DNA of 64,000 nucleotides from Kineothrix sp. MSJ-39 (GCF_018917935.1 NZ_JAHLPN010000002.1:274751-338750), one strand, 5' to 3'; counted from the first letter of the stretch, positions 1 through 7,424 are shown. Notes: generated by a model from the letters alone, not told the origin. Made by a program: numbers and translations.

Positions 1-1948
1 TAAGACCGACAGAATCGAAATTAAATACACTTCTGACATCTTCTCTTGCCATACTTGGCACAGGATCTCCCGTGATCACCAGCGCATTACGGATATCGCT
101 TAAATATGCGCCCAAAAGCTGTGAACGAATCGCGATCGCATTTTTATCCCTGCAGCAGATATGCGGCATAACACAAAGATCTGTTTCCCGCGCTACCTTT
201 GCCGCCATCAGAATGGAATCCGCTCTTGTCCGCCCGGACGGAGAATCCGGGAAAGTAACGGTATCTACATGCATGGCAGAAAGCAGATGCGCTGCCTCTA
301 ACAGCTTCTGATCGTTCGCAGAAGGCGGTGGTGAAAGCTCAACCGCGATCAGCTTTCCGCTTTTTCCCGCATAAAAGCTGTGATCCTCTGCCTGCTCTGT
401 CTTTTCCTTTACGGTGATATGCACCGGAGAAGGCTTTTCTGCTCGAAGATGCTTCTCTCCGAGTGCTTTTACCAGTCTTCTGATATAGTCGGGATTGGTT
501 CCGCAGCAGCCACCGACAATAGAGGCACCGAGATCGGTGATCTCCACCATCTTGTCCGCAAAATAATCCATATTTTCCAGAAATACCAATCTGTCCTGTA
601 CAACCTTCGGATAACTTGCATTCGGAAGTACGGATAAATATTTACTGCTCAGGGTATTTACCTGTTTGACGATATTATACATATGACCAGGACCGACACC
701 GCAGTTTAAGCCTGCTGCATCGATCTCTGTAACCTGCGCAGCCTCCTCAAGCAGGCTTCTTGCACTGATGCCTGCCACGCTGTAGCCCAGCTGGTTGACC
801 GCAAACTGCACCAGAATAAAGATCGGTGATTCCTTGCGGATCTGCTGGATCACGGGCAGGATCTGATCCAGATTCGGGAATGTTTCGAACACCAGAAGAT
901 CTGCTCCCAGTGCCACAAATTTCCGCGCGATCTGCAAATATTCCTCTGTGATCTCTTCTTCCTGCTCCTGTCTGCCACCGGGGATCGGCCCGATATCACC
1001 TGCCAGAAAGACCGGATGCTTTTGTCTGTAAGGCTCCGCTGCCTCTTTGGCGATCGTAAAGCCCGCTTCTATCGTTTCCAGCACCTCATCCAGTCCCATA
1101 TCCAGCGTTTTTGTATTCGCTGCAAATGTATTCGTTCGGATAAGCTGTGCGCCGGCTGAAAGGTAAGCCTCATGCACCTGTTTTACAAGTGCAGGCGCCT
1201 GTGTATTGGCGCGTTCCGGGAAAATGCCGTTCTGACAGATGCTGCTGAAATACGTACCAAATGCACCATCGGTGATCAGCTTCTGCGTGTGCAGAAACGC
1301 ACGGATGTCTTTCTTTGCAAACACCTTTTGTGCCATGGCAGGAAGCTCCTGTATGGACCGGATCGCGTAAGCTGCCTGCGGTACTTTGCCAAAACCGTAT
1401 GCTGCATGGATAAACGGAAGTCCCGCCTGCGTGGCAGAAATGAAATCGCCTTCAATATCTCCCACATAAACAGCCTGCTCCAGATCCTGTCTGTCCAGAA
1501 GGATTGCGATCGAATCCCCTTTGCAACGCTTTGTTCGTCCAAAGCATTCCGTATCTTTAAAATATTTTCCGAGCTTATGGTATGACAGGAAAGCTTCGAT
1601 ATACCCAAGCTGGCAGTTGCTGACGATAAAGAGATCATATTTTTCCGACAGCTCCTTCAGCACATCTTCCAGCCCCGGGAATAAAACACCGCCATGCTGC
1701 TCAATATAATCATTTTCATGATCCATGCAAGCCTGCAGGATCTCAAGTGCCCTTTCCCTGCTGACTGTATGAAAGTAAGTATATGCAATATCATCCATTG
1801 TCTTACCCATGAGCTGACACATGTCTTCATTCGTGATCAGCTTATGAAAGTCCGGTAAGGTTTCGATGATCTCATTCCAGGAGTCTACGACAGCTTGTGC
1901 GCTGTCCCATAATGTTCCGTCTAAATCAAAAAGTATGCCTTGTTTCAT
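1..1948 (-). CDS. HAD phosphatase - homocysteine S-methyltransferase - MTHFR fusion (3' end outside window)
   Basis: One open frame runs from an ATG at 1948 (good AAGGA site upstream) off the left edge, giving 649 visible residues. Residues 1-204 are a HAD-superfamily hydrolase with all four motifs: FDLDGT, the Ser of VSNCQ, the Lys in the KRCKGDS segment, and VGDIEGD. From about 205 to 490 is a cobalamin-independent homocysteine S-methyltransferase domain (start TDGAFGTYF, zinc ligands GLNCG and GGCCGT). From about 530 is the N-terminus of methylenetetrahydrofolate reductase (VELSPPPSA, VITGDPVPS). The last two domains match YitJ-type bifunctional enzymes, which make methionine from homocysteine using methyl groups from methylene-THF. 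The HAD extension is unusual. I checked that the HAD, methyltransferase and MTHFR parts share one frame. The physiological substrate of the HAD domain cannot be told. Confidence 0.88.
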   Translation of the reverse strand, partial: MKQGILFDLDGTLWDSAQAVVDSWNEIIETLPDFHKLITNEDMCQLMGKTMDDIAYTYFHTVSRERALEILQACMDHENDYIEQHGGVLFPGLEDVLKELSEKYDLFIVSNCQLGYIEAFLSYHKLGKYFKDTECFGRTKRCKGDSIAILLDRQDLEQAVYVGDIEGDFISATQAGLPFIHAAYGFGKVPQAAYAIRSIQELPAMAQKVFAKKDIRAFLHTQKLITDGAFGTYFSSICQNGIFPERANTQAPALVKQVHEAYLSAGAQLIRTNTFAANTKTLDMGLDEVLETIEAGFTIAKEAAEPYRQKHPVFLAGDIGPIPGGRQEQEEEITEEYLQIARKFVALGADLLVFETFPNLDQILPVIQQIRKESPIFILVQFAVNQLGYSVAGISARSLLEEAAQVTEIDAAGLNCGVGPGHMYNIVKQVNTLSSKYLSVLPNASYPKVVQDRLVFLENMDYFADKMVEITDLGASIVGGCCGTNPDYIRRLVKALGEKHLRAEKPSPVHITVKEKTEQAEDHSFYAGKSGKLIAVELSPPPSANDQKLLEAAHLLSAMHVDTVTFPDSPSGRTRADSILMAAKVARETDLCVMPHICCRDKNAIAIRSQLLGAYLSDIRNALVITGDPVPSMAREDVRSVFNFDSVGL

Positions 1949-1978
1949 GTTGAGTTCCTTTTTATTATTTTCTGTAGT

Positions 1979-2184
1979 GGATTTACTCGCAAACCCGCAC
2001 CTCCGGTGCTCTCTGTCTGCTTCGCAGACCGTTTGCTCTTCCCTCTCCTCCGGATTTACTCGCAAACCCGCACCTCCGGTGCTTCCTGTCTGCTTCGCAG
2101 ACCGTTTGCTCTTCCTTCTCCTCCGGATTTACTCGCAAACCCGCACCTCCGGTGCTCTCTGTCTGCTTCGCAGACCGTTTGCTC
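1979..2184. repeat. three tandem 73-bp structured repeats
   Basis: Units begin at 1979, 2052 and 2125 (period 73 bp, the third cut short at about 2184) and are almost identical. Each has an outer stem GCAAAC/GTTTGC enclosing two perfect hairpins, GCACC-TCC-GGTGC and GTCTGC-TTC-GCAGAC, so each can fold as a three-way junction. They lie between the methionine fusion gene and tRNA-Pro. Reading frames through the repeats are by-products, not genes. Confidence 0.9.
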
Positions 2185-2187
2185 GTT

Positions 2188-2249
2188 AATAAACGCAAGA
2201 AAACAAATGACACCTTCGGTGTCGCTTGTTTTCTTTTTGCGTTTATTAC
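2188..2249. repeat. long imperfect hairpin next to the tandem repeats
   Basis: A long inverted repeat: AATAAACGCAAGAAAACAA pairs with TTGTTTTCTTTTTGCGTTTATT around a GACACC-TTCG-GGTGTC tip. There is no clear U-run on either side, so it is not a standard intrinsic terminator. It directly continues the third 73-bp unit and may be its end element. Confidence 0.75.
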
Positions 2250-2300
2250 ATTATACCATATAGCAGACGCTGAAATATATAAAGAATATATAATTTTCTC

Positions 2301-2329
2301 TTGCGTTTTTAGGGAATTACATATATGAT
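2301..2329 (+). promoter_or_regulatory. promoter of tRNA-Pro
   Basis: -35 TTGCGT at 2301-2306, a 17-nt spacer, and -10 TATGAT at 2324-2329. Transcription would start near 2336, about 30 nt before the mature tRNA. Confidence 0.65.
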
Positions 2330-2366
2330 GGTACAGTATTGATACGGTTTTTCAACTGTTGATTTT

Positions 2367-2441
2367 CGGGGTGTGGCTCAGTTTGGTTAGAGCGCCGTCT
2401 TAGGGAGGCGGAGGTCGCAAGTTCGAATCTTGTCACTCCGA
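2367..2441 (+). tRNA. tRNA-Pro (anticodon AGG)
   Basis: Complete cloverleaf of 75 nt. Acceptor CGGGGTG pairs with CACTCCG, D-stem GCTC/GAGC, anticodon stem CCGTC/GGCGG with loop TTAGGGA, T-stem GCAAG/CTTGT with loop TTCGAAT, discriminator A, no encoded CCA. The anticodon reads AGG (codon CCU, and CCC if A34 is deaminated to inosine). A34 is uncommon in bacteria outside tRNA-Arg(ACG). Confidence 0.92.
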
Positions 2442-2511
2442 TTTTTTATATAGCGGATTTTTTACAACATGAGAAATATGGCAGACTATAATCGATTGGG
2501 GGATTGATTAT

Positions 2512-2952
2512 ATGGATATCATTCGGAAATTTTATGATATGGATTTAAAGAAAGTCATGCAGATCTGGTACGATGGTAACTGTGAAGTGCATGACTTTAT
2601 TCCTATCTCCTACTGGGACAGGAGTTATGGGTATGTATCCAGACTGATTCCGAAATCAGAGGTCTATGTATACGAAATAGACGGTCTGATCGTCGGTTTT
2701 ATTGGTGTGGATGAAGGCTATATTGAAGGGCTTTTCGTCCATAAGGATTACCGCGGGCTTGGCATCGGGACAAAGCTGATCGCCTATGTCCTGCAATATT
2801 ATGACTTCATCGAGCTGGATGTTTTCGAGAAAAATTACGGAGCTGTCTGTTTTTACGAAAACCGTAATTTCCAGAAGCTCCGCTCTCTTCCGCACGAGGA
2901 TCTCGGCGAAATAGAATATAGAATGTGTTACCGGAAGAAAAAAGAAGAATAA
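2512..2952 (+). CDS. GNAT-family N-acetyltransferase
   Basis: A 146-residue single-domain GNAT protein. The acetyl-CoA pyrophosphate-binding motif A is visible around residues 78-90 (IEGLFVHKDYRGLGIGTKL, with RGLGIG as the Q/RxxGxG/A loop), followed by the C-terminal FYENRNF segment typical of the family. It resembles the YjaB-like subgroup. It would transfer an acetyl group from acetyl-CoA to an amine; the substrate is unknown. It stands alone downstream of tRNA-Pro and is convergent with the membrane protein gene at 2954, the stop codons being 1 nt apart. A GGGGGATTGATT segment precedes the ATG. Confidence 0.85.
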   Translation: MDIIRKFYDMDLKKVMQIWYDGNCEVHDFIPISYWDRSYGYVSRLIPKSEVYVYEIDGLIVGFIGVDEGYIEGLFVHKDYRGLGIGTKLIAYVLQYYDFIELDVFEKNYGAVCFYENRNFQKLRSLPHEDLGEIEYRMCYRKKKEE

Positions 2953-2953
2953 T

Positions 2954-3310
2954 TTACGCTTTCTTCTTTCCTGTGATGATCGCAACAACTGCCAGGATCG
3001 CATTCAGCAGACACCAGACAGACCAGATCATCAGATCGGAAAAGCTTCCGTAATTTGAAAATCCAAGCAGAGCAGCCAGTCCGAATAAGATGATCAGCGC
3101 AATATTGCCGCCCATCTTTTCGGACTTTCTTGTTGCAACGGAAACGATCCCGCCTGCCAGCATCAGCACTGCCACGATCAGTCCCGCTGATCCGGAAACC
3201 TCTCCGTTATTCTCCAGCGCATTTGACACGCCCGCAGCGCAGGACTGAAAAGCCACCAGAATAAACAGAACCATTGATAAAATACCTGAAACTAACTTCC
3301 AAACCTTCAT
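2954..3310 (-). CDS. small multi-spanning membrane protein
   Basis: 118 residues with about four hydrophobic segments: residues 5-27 (signal-like, with the LVAFQSCAAG region), 43-58, 70-87 and 93-113, ending in GKKKA. No catalytic motif is seen and I do not recognise the family. A GAGG site lies 7 nt before the ATG. The gene starts 20 nt after the duplicated-domain lipoprotein gene at 3331 on the same strand, so the two are probably co-transcribed and may form a membrane-lipoprotein unit with the HTH-like gene further upstream. Confidence 0.7.
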   Translation of the reverse strand: MKVWKLVSGILSMVLFILVAFQSCAAGVSNALENNGEVSGSAGLIVAVLMLAGGIVSVATRKSEKMGGNIALIILFGLAALLGFSNYGSFSDLMIWSVWCLLNAILAVVAIITGKKKA

Positions 3311-3330
3311 ATTGAAACCTCTTCCCTTTC

Positions 3331-4269
3331 TTAAAACTGAATTGTGATCACATCGGAATCAAATACCGTATCCATAGTTGACAGCTCAAAAATATGGAAA
3401 TACAGCTCTACATCCGTGATATCTGTGATCGAATTGCTTTCCAGATCAGAGCTGAAAAACTGTACTGCACTGAGCGCTTTCTTTCCTGCCACAACATCTT
3501 CCGACATGGATGACTCGACCATAAATCCATTGACAGACACATCTCTGACCTGCACAGTAATATCTTTTTCTGTGTTATTTTCGATATACAGGATCACGCC
3601 CGGTCCCCAGAACGAACCATCTGCGGATAATCCCTTTCCAACGATCTTAACGCCGTCAGCATCGACTAACACTTCCCCGGAATCATCATATGTCTGTGTG
3701 TAGCTGCCCGCTGCGGAAGTATCTACCTTTATGACCGCAGTGTCTGCTATATCGTCCCACGACTCTGTATCAAAAATGTGGAAAGCAAATTCCATCGTTG
3801 CGATCGTTTCAATACCACATTCCTTTAAGCCGCTTGTTTCAAAAGTCAGGGAATCGTTTGCTTTTTTGCCTGCTGCCACATCCGCTGACATCATAGTGGA
3901 AACCATGTATCCGTTTACATTGGCATTTCTTGCCTGCACGGTGATCCCCTGCCCGGAATTGTTTTCAATGAGCAACTGCAGCTCTGTACCAAACAAACCG
4001 TCTTCTAAGCCCGTTGCGGTGATCTTGATATCATTTTCATCATATAAGACCTGCTCTGTGATCGTGGCTGCAGCTCCTGCTGCTTCTTGTGCGCTTCCAT
4101 CCTCTGCTGCATCTGTTGCTGAAGTTTCTGCTTCTGCATCGGCAGAATCTGTTTCCACGCCTGCGATCTGCTTGTCTTCTCCGACATTGTCAGATCCACA
4201 GCCTGCTGCCATCGCTGCTAAAAGAGAAAGGCAAACACCTAACGTTACTACCTTCAGATTCCTCTTCAT
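3331..4269 (-). CDS. lipoprotein with two tandem beta-sandwich-like repeats
   Basis: 312 residues. The signal peptide ends in a lipobox (AAMAAGC), so the mature protein is a lipid-anchored surface protein. After a Glu/Ala/Thr linker (about 30-70) come two homologous domains, about 70-195 and 200-312. Matching segments are ENNSGQGITVQARNANVNGY and ENNTEKDITVQVRDVSVNGF, ADVAAGKKA and EDVVAGKKA, and FAFHIFDTESWDDI and LYFHIFELSTMDTV. This is an internal duplication of a DUF4352/DUF5067-like extracellular fold; ligand unknown. It is 67 nt downstream of the HTH-like gene and 20 nt upstream of the membrane protein. Confidence 0.75.
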   Translation of the reverse strand: MKRNLKVVTLGVCLSLLAAMAAGCGSDNVGEDKQIAGVETDSADAEAETSATDAAEDGSAQEAAGAAATITEQVLYDENDIKITATGLEDGLFGTELQLLIENNSGQGITVQARNANVNGYMVSTMMSADVAAGKKANDSLTFETSGLKECGIETIATMEFAFHIFDTESWDDIADTAVIKVDTSAAGSYTQTYDDSGEVLVDADGVKIVGKGLSADGSFWGPGVILYIENNTEKDITVQVRDVSVNGFMVESSMSEDVVAGKKALSAVQFFSSDLESNSITDITDVELYFHIFELSTMDTVFDSDVITIQF

Positions 4270-4336
4270 ATTTCCTATGTACCTCCTGAAAATTGTTATT
4301 TATAATAAAAACAGGCGTCCCCGCTTTATTATCCCT

Positions 4337-4798
4337 CTAATCCTGTGATCCGCTTGTGCGCAGCGGTGCCATATTATTTTCTTTCAAAAGTGCATTGACT
4401 TCGATAATACTGCCCGGTCTTTCATTAAAAATGATCATCAAAAGCGCATCTCGCGGTATTTTTGCATATAACATCGGCATTTCATAATTTTGCAGTGCTC
4501 TCTGTGTCTCTGCCAGAGACAGTTCTGCCGCATAACAGATCCGCAAAATGACATCTCTCTGCTTTGTGTGCTTTTCTCCCGATAACAGCTTATAACCGTA
4601 TCGCTCCGGAATATCCGCCTTCAGAAACACTGTCTGCTGGGTCATGCCTTTTTCGCTCAAAATATTTTTTATATAAATGGAAAACATATCTTTTCCTGCT
4701 TTCATGCTCTCCTTATGATCCTTACAATACTGGTCAAACTCCGATAAATGTGTTTTTCCCAAAATATCTGCTAACTCTTTGGTAGATTTTTCGCTCAT
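4337..4798 (-). CDS. HTH-like protein paired with a Ser/Thr kinase
   Basis: 153 residues. Residues about 45-115 (NILSEKGMTQQTVFLKADIP ... SGEKHTKQRDVILRI) resemble a lambda-repressor/XRE-type helix-turn-helix with a long predicted helical tail (AETQRALQNYEM...). I do not recognise a named family. It is divergent from the kinase gene with only 53 bp between the start codons, and followed by the lipoprotein and membrane protein genes. AGGAGG lies just before the ATG. Inference: regulator or substrate of the kinase. A non-DNA-binding adaptor role is possible. Confidence 0.6.
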   Translation of the reverse strand: MSEKSTKELADILGKTHLSEFDQYCKDHKESMKAGKDMFSIYIKNILSEKGMTQQTVFLKADIPERYGYKLLSGEKHTKQRDVILRICYAAELSLAETQRALQNYEMPMLYAKIPRDALLMIIFNERPGSIIEVNALLKENNMAPLRTSGSQD

Positions 4799-4814
4799 AT
4801 ATCCTCCTGTCTGC

Positions 4815-4820
4815 TATAAT
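4815..4820 (+). promoter_or_regulatory. candidate -10 box of the kinase gene
   Basis: TATAAT at 4815-4820, 31 bp before the kinase ATG. The expected -35 position falls in the start codon region of the divergent HTH-like gene and is poor, so transcription may need an activator or be affected by the divergent gene. Confidence 0.4.
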
Positions 4821-4851
4821 ATCCACATAGTAAAAAGAAAGGGCTGCTGTT

Positions 4852-5931
4852 ATGGACTTATCACATCGACTTGCTGTCTCCTATTACAAAACAATCGCTA
4901 CTATAAATGAACCGCACCATATTTATCTGGTACAACATATTGAAACACAGAAACTTTATATCAAAAAGATCCTGGATGTTTATAATATTGCCGTTTATGA
5001 ATACCTGTACAAAAATCCTGTTATGGGAATTCCCCGGATCATCGAATATCTGGAAGAGGATAACAGGCTGATCCTGATCGAAGAATACATTTCGGGCTGT
5101 TCTCTTCAGGACAAGATCGATGAAGGTAAGCTTTCCCTAACCGATATCTTTTGCTATATGCCGGAGCTGTGCGATATTCTGGAAAGCCTTCATGCACATT
5201 CTCCCGCCATCATACACAGAGATATCAAGCCGTCCAATATTATCATCACAAATTACAACAAAGCAGTTCTGCTTGATTTTAATGCTGCCAAATATTACTC
5301 CGAGCAGGAAAAAGATACAGTGCTGCTTGGTACACAGGGCTATGCAGCCCCGGAGCAATACGGCTTTGGCGCATCCTCTCCCCAGACAGACATTTATTCT
5401 CTGGGCATTCTCCTGAAAGAAATGACTGCTTCCGTAAACTACTCTGATAAAAGAATTCAGACAATCATACAGAAATGTACACAGGTAGATCCTTCCGGGC
5501 GTTATCAGGATGTAAGGGAACTTAGAAATGAATTATCCCATCTCTCAAAGCTGCCATCCGAAACCGGTCTTTCTGCTACAGCTTCCTCCGGTTTTCAAAA
5601 ATATGCATTACCGGGATTCCGGACAAAGACACCATGGAAAATGTTTCTGTCCTTTCTCTGTTACCTGTTTCTTACATGGCTCTGCCTGACACTTGAGATT
5701 AAAAACACCTATGGCGCGCATTTATGGGTTGAAAGAATCTATGTTTTCGCGATATTTCTCTCTATCATTTTCTGCAGCTTTAATTACCTTGACGTACAAA
5801 GGTTCCTGCCATTTTGCCGCAGCCGAAATAAAGTAGTCCATTATCTTGGTATTCTTTTGTTAAATATTGCAGTTATCTTCTGCTTACTGTTGATGCTTTG
5901 TATTACAGAATCAATTTGGTTTTCAACGTAA
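4852..5931 (+). CDS. membrane-anchored Ser/Thr protein kinase
   Basis: 359 residues. The kinase domain spans about 10-230: invariant Lys in YIKKI (38/39), catalytic loop HRDIKPSN (122-129), metal-binding DFN at 142-144 in place of DFG, and GTQGYAAPEQYG as activation loop/APE motif. The glycine-rich loop at the N-terminus is poorly conserved. After a linker come three membrane segments (about 262-283, 296-315, 328-352), so the kinase faces the cytoplasm and there is no PASTA or other large sensor domain. AAAGGG lies 8 nt before the ATG. The divergent HTH-like gene is its most likely partner. Confidence 0.85.
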   Translation: MDLSHRLAVSYYKTIATINEPHHIYLVQHIETQKLYIKKILDVYNIAVYEYLYKNPVMGIPRIIEYLEEDNRLILIEEYISGCSLQDKIDEGKLSLTDIFCYMPELCDILESLHAHSPAIIHRDIKPSNIIITNYNKAVLLDFNAAKYYSEQEKDTVLLGTQGYAAPEQYGFGASSPQTDIYSLGILLKEMTASVNYSDKRIQTIIQKCTQVDPSGRYQDVRELRNELSHLSKLPSETGLSATASSGFQKYALPGFRTKTPWKMFLSFLCYLFLTWLCLTLEIKNTYGAHLWVERIYVFAIFLSIIFCSFNYLDVQRFLPFCRSRNKVVHYLGILLLNIAVIFCLLLMLCITESIWFST

Positions 5932-5960
5932 TGATTATAACACTACAATCTTGATCCTGT

Positions 5961-5986
5961 TGCCACCCTTACGGTGGGAATTTTTA
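5961..5986 (+). terminator. terminator-like hairpin after the kinase gene
   Basis: CCACC-CTTAC-GGTGG stem-loop followed by GAATTTTTAT, 30 nt after the kinase stop codon. Confidence 0.6.
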
Positions 5987-6034
5987 TACGCCGGATGAAT
6001 TTTTAAGCAATCCATAAAAAACAGCCGACAAAAA

Positions 6035-6082
6035 AGAGGGTTGTTTCCGACAAGATCATTTGCCGGAAGCAACCCTCTTTTC
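6035..6082 (-). terminator. terminator of the LytTR/LiaF-like operon
   Basis: Strong stem GAGGGTTG(T)TTCCG / CGGAAGCAACCCTC. On the minus strand it is followed by a T-rich stretch (plus-strand AAAAAAG). It lies just downstream of the 6098 stop codon. Confidence 0.85.
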
Positions 6083-6097
6083 ATAGGCTATTCCACT

Positions 6098-6817
6098 TTA
6101 TACATATACAATTTCAATTTCTCCGAAGCTGACGCTTCCGTTCAGATAGCAGACCGGACCATTAGAATCTCCGCAACGCTTCTCATCCACACTTGCCGCA
6201 AATACACTGACCTTCTGCACTACATTCCATTCTTTCGGGACAAATAAAGTAAGCTGTCCGAAACTATTGGAAACCTCGATCGTTACGCTGTCTCCTGCCA
6301 TATGTGCCTGATCCAGATATACCTTCAGTTCTCCGAAAGAATTCTGAAAACGTCCGCGTTTTAAATCAGACATATTGACATATTTCGTTGTTTCGCCGAA
6401 TGAATTGGAGCATTCCACATAACCGTCTCCTTCTTCCTCAGTTATCTTCTGGTACTTGGTAAAATCCGATCTCTTTGCATGCGGATCATCCTGCTCTCCA
6501 TGATTTTTGTGTTTATGTGGAAACAAAATATTGAATCCGATCGTCAGAAATACAACTATGATCACCACATTCCAAAAACCGACTTTGGGAAGTCCCAGTG
6601 TTTCGGCAAATGTAAGCCAGGCAAGCCCCAGTGAAAAGAAGATCCCGCCAAAACTTCTGTCTGCAATACTGCTGACAAGGAGTGCTGCACACAAAATACC
6701 GATCAATGCACTCCATACACTGATCTGTGCTGTGATCAGATGCATCTGGCTCAATACCAGAAATACCGCTGCTGTGATAAATCCAAGTCCCCAAAATATT
6801 CTGCTTGTTTTTTTCAT
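6098..6817 (-). CDS. LiaF-like membrane protein
   Basis: 239 residues. Four N-terminal transmembrane segments (about 7-27, 32-50, 54-74, 80-98) are followed by a soluble beta-rich domain (about 125-239) with recurrent SFGE/SFGQ motifs (CSNSFGETTKYV, FQNSFGELKVYL, VSNSFGQLTLFV, SVSFGEIEIVYV), the pattern of the LiaF/DUF2154 C-terminal domain. LiaF proteins are membrane modulators of cell-envelope stress signalling. Its ATG overlaps the stop of the LytTR gene (ATGA), so the two are translationally coupled. Here the partner is a LytTR regulator rather than a LiaRS two-component system. Confidence 0.8.
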   Translation of the reverse strand: MKKTSRIFWGLGFITAAVFLVLSQMHLITAQISVWSALIGILCAALLVSSIADRSFGGIFFSLGLAWLTFAETLGLPKVGFWNVVIIVVFLTIGFNILFPHKHKNHGEQDDPHAKRSDFTKYQKITEEEGDGYVECSNSFGETTKYVNMSDLKRGRFQNSFGELKVYLDQAHMAGDSVTIEVSNSFGQLTLFVPKEWNVVQKVSVFAASVDEKRCGDSNGPVCYLNGSVSFGEIEIVYV

Positions 6818-7275
6818 CTTTCTAACCTCTTTTCTTCCAATCTTTCCTTCAATACTTTTATGTAAGCTCTTGAAACATAAATCTGTTTGTGCGTTCCCTG
6901 AAAGGAAATCTCCGAGGATGCTGCCAGATTCCGCCGGATCGCATAGATCCGGTTCAGATTCACGATCGCGGATTTGGAGATCCGCAGAAAATCCGCTCCA
7001 AGTATATCTTCCAGCTCATACAGTTTTTTCCTTGCTTCAAATATTTCAGTTTCCGTATGTGCCAGCACCTGCGAGCCTTCCGTTTCAAAAAACAGGATTC
7101 TGTCTGTTTCCAGATAATATTCGGTGTCGTTTTGATACAATATGATCTGACCGGCACTTTTGATCTGCTTCGCCAACATCTGCTGAAGCTTTACGACCTC
7201 CGGCGTCAGCTCCCTGCAATGGAGCACGATTTCTTCTTCTGACGCTTCTGGATCTATTTCCACTCGTATCTTCAC
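6814..7275 (-). CDS. LytTR-family DNA-binding regulator
   Basis: 153 residues if begun at the GTG at 7275, which has a perfect AGGAGG seven nt upstream; longer upstream reading lacks support. The C-terminal about 100 residues are a LytTR domain: YLETDRILFFETEGSQVLAH, FLRISKSAIVNLNRIYAIRR and IYVSRAYIKVLKERL are classic. There is no receiver domain, so this is a one-component type usually controlled by a membrane partner, here the overlapping LiaF-like gene. Upstream direct repeats 21 bp apart next to its promoter suggest autoregulation. Confidence 0.88.
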   Translation of the reverse strand: MKIRVEIDPEASEEEIVLHCRELTPEVVKLQQMLAKQIKSAGQIILYQNDTEYYLETDRILFFETEGSQVLAHTETEIFEARKKLYELEDILGADFLRISKSAIVNLNRIYAIRRNLAASSEISFQGTHKQIYVSRAYIKVLKERLEEKRLER

Positions 7276-7297
7276 CTGACCACCTCCTGTTGTTGTC

Positions 7298-7325
7298 ATT
7301 ATACGGTATCTATGCCAAATGTAAA
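7298..7325 (-). promoter_or_regulatory. promoter of the LytTR operon
   Basis: On the minus strand: -35 TTTACA (7320-7325), 16-nt spacer, perfect -10 TATAAT (7298-7303). Confidence 0.6.
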
Positions 7326-7334
7326 TGCCTTTTC

Positions 7335-7364
7335 GGTAAGCGGTCGAAATACGCAGGTAAGTGG
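7335..7364 (-). promoter_or_regulatory. direct repeats, candidate LytTR binding sites
   Basis: Plus-strand GGTAAGCGG (7335-7343) and GGTAAGTGG (7356-7364), exactly 21 bp apart and 9 bp upstream of the -35 box. Two 9-bp repeats separated by about two helical turns is the known layout of LytTR-family sites. Similarity continues into the flanks (GAAAT / GAAAAT). Confidence 0.6.
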
Positions 7365-7387
7365 CAGAAAATAGCCTGTATACATAA

Positions 7388-7424
7388 AAATTCCCGGAAG
7401 TAATGGGATAACTTCCGGGAATTT
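7388..7424 (-). terminator. terminator of the PD-(D/E)XK gene
   Basis: Perfect 14-bp stem AAATTCCCGGAAGT / ACTTCCGGGAATTT with a 9-nt loop, followed on the minus strand by TTTTTAT. Confidence 0.85.

Noticed and set aside
1200..1420. Sequencing frameshift joining HAD and methyltransferase genes
   Set aside because: Start codon, domain border and the MTHFR end at base 2 are all in the same frame without a stop.
1979..2184. CRISPR array
   Set aside because: The units are contiguous and identical, with no unique spacers and no cas genes in the window.
2188..2249. Intrinsic terminator
   Set aside because: Long hairpin lacks a U-run on either strand.
1866..2263. Open frames in the 73-bp repeats encoding Arg/Ser/Pro-rich peptides
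   Set aside because: They exist in several frames only because the repeat lacks stops; no ribosome site and no codon pattern. Treated as repeat, not genes.
1949..2300. SAM riboswitch or T-box before the methionine gene
   Set aside because: No conserved core of SAM-I (AGA...GAUGA/ K-turn) or T-box (TGGNACCGCG) is visible; the structure is the tandem repeat.
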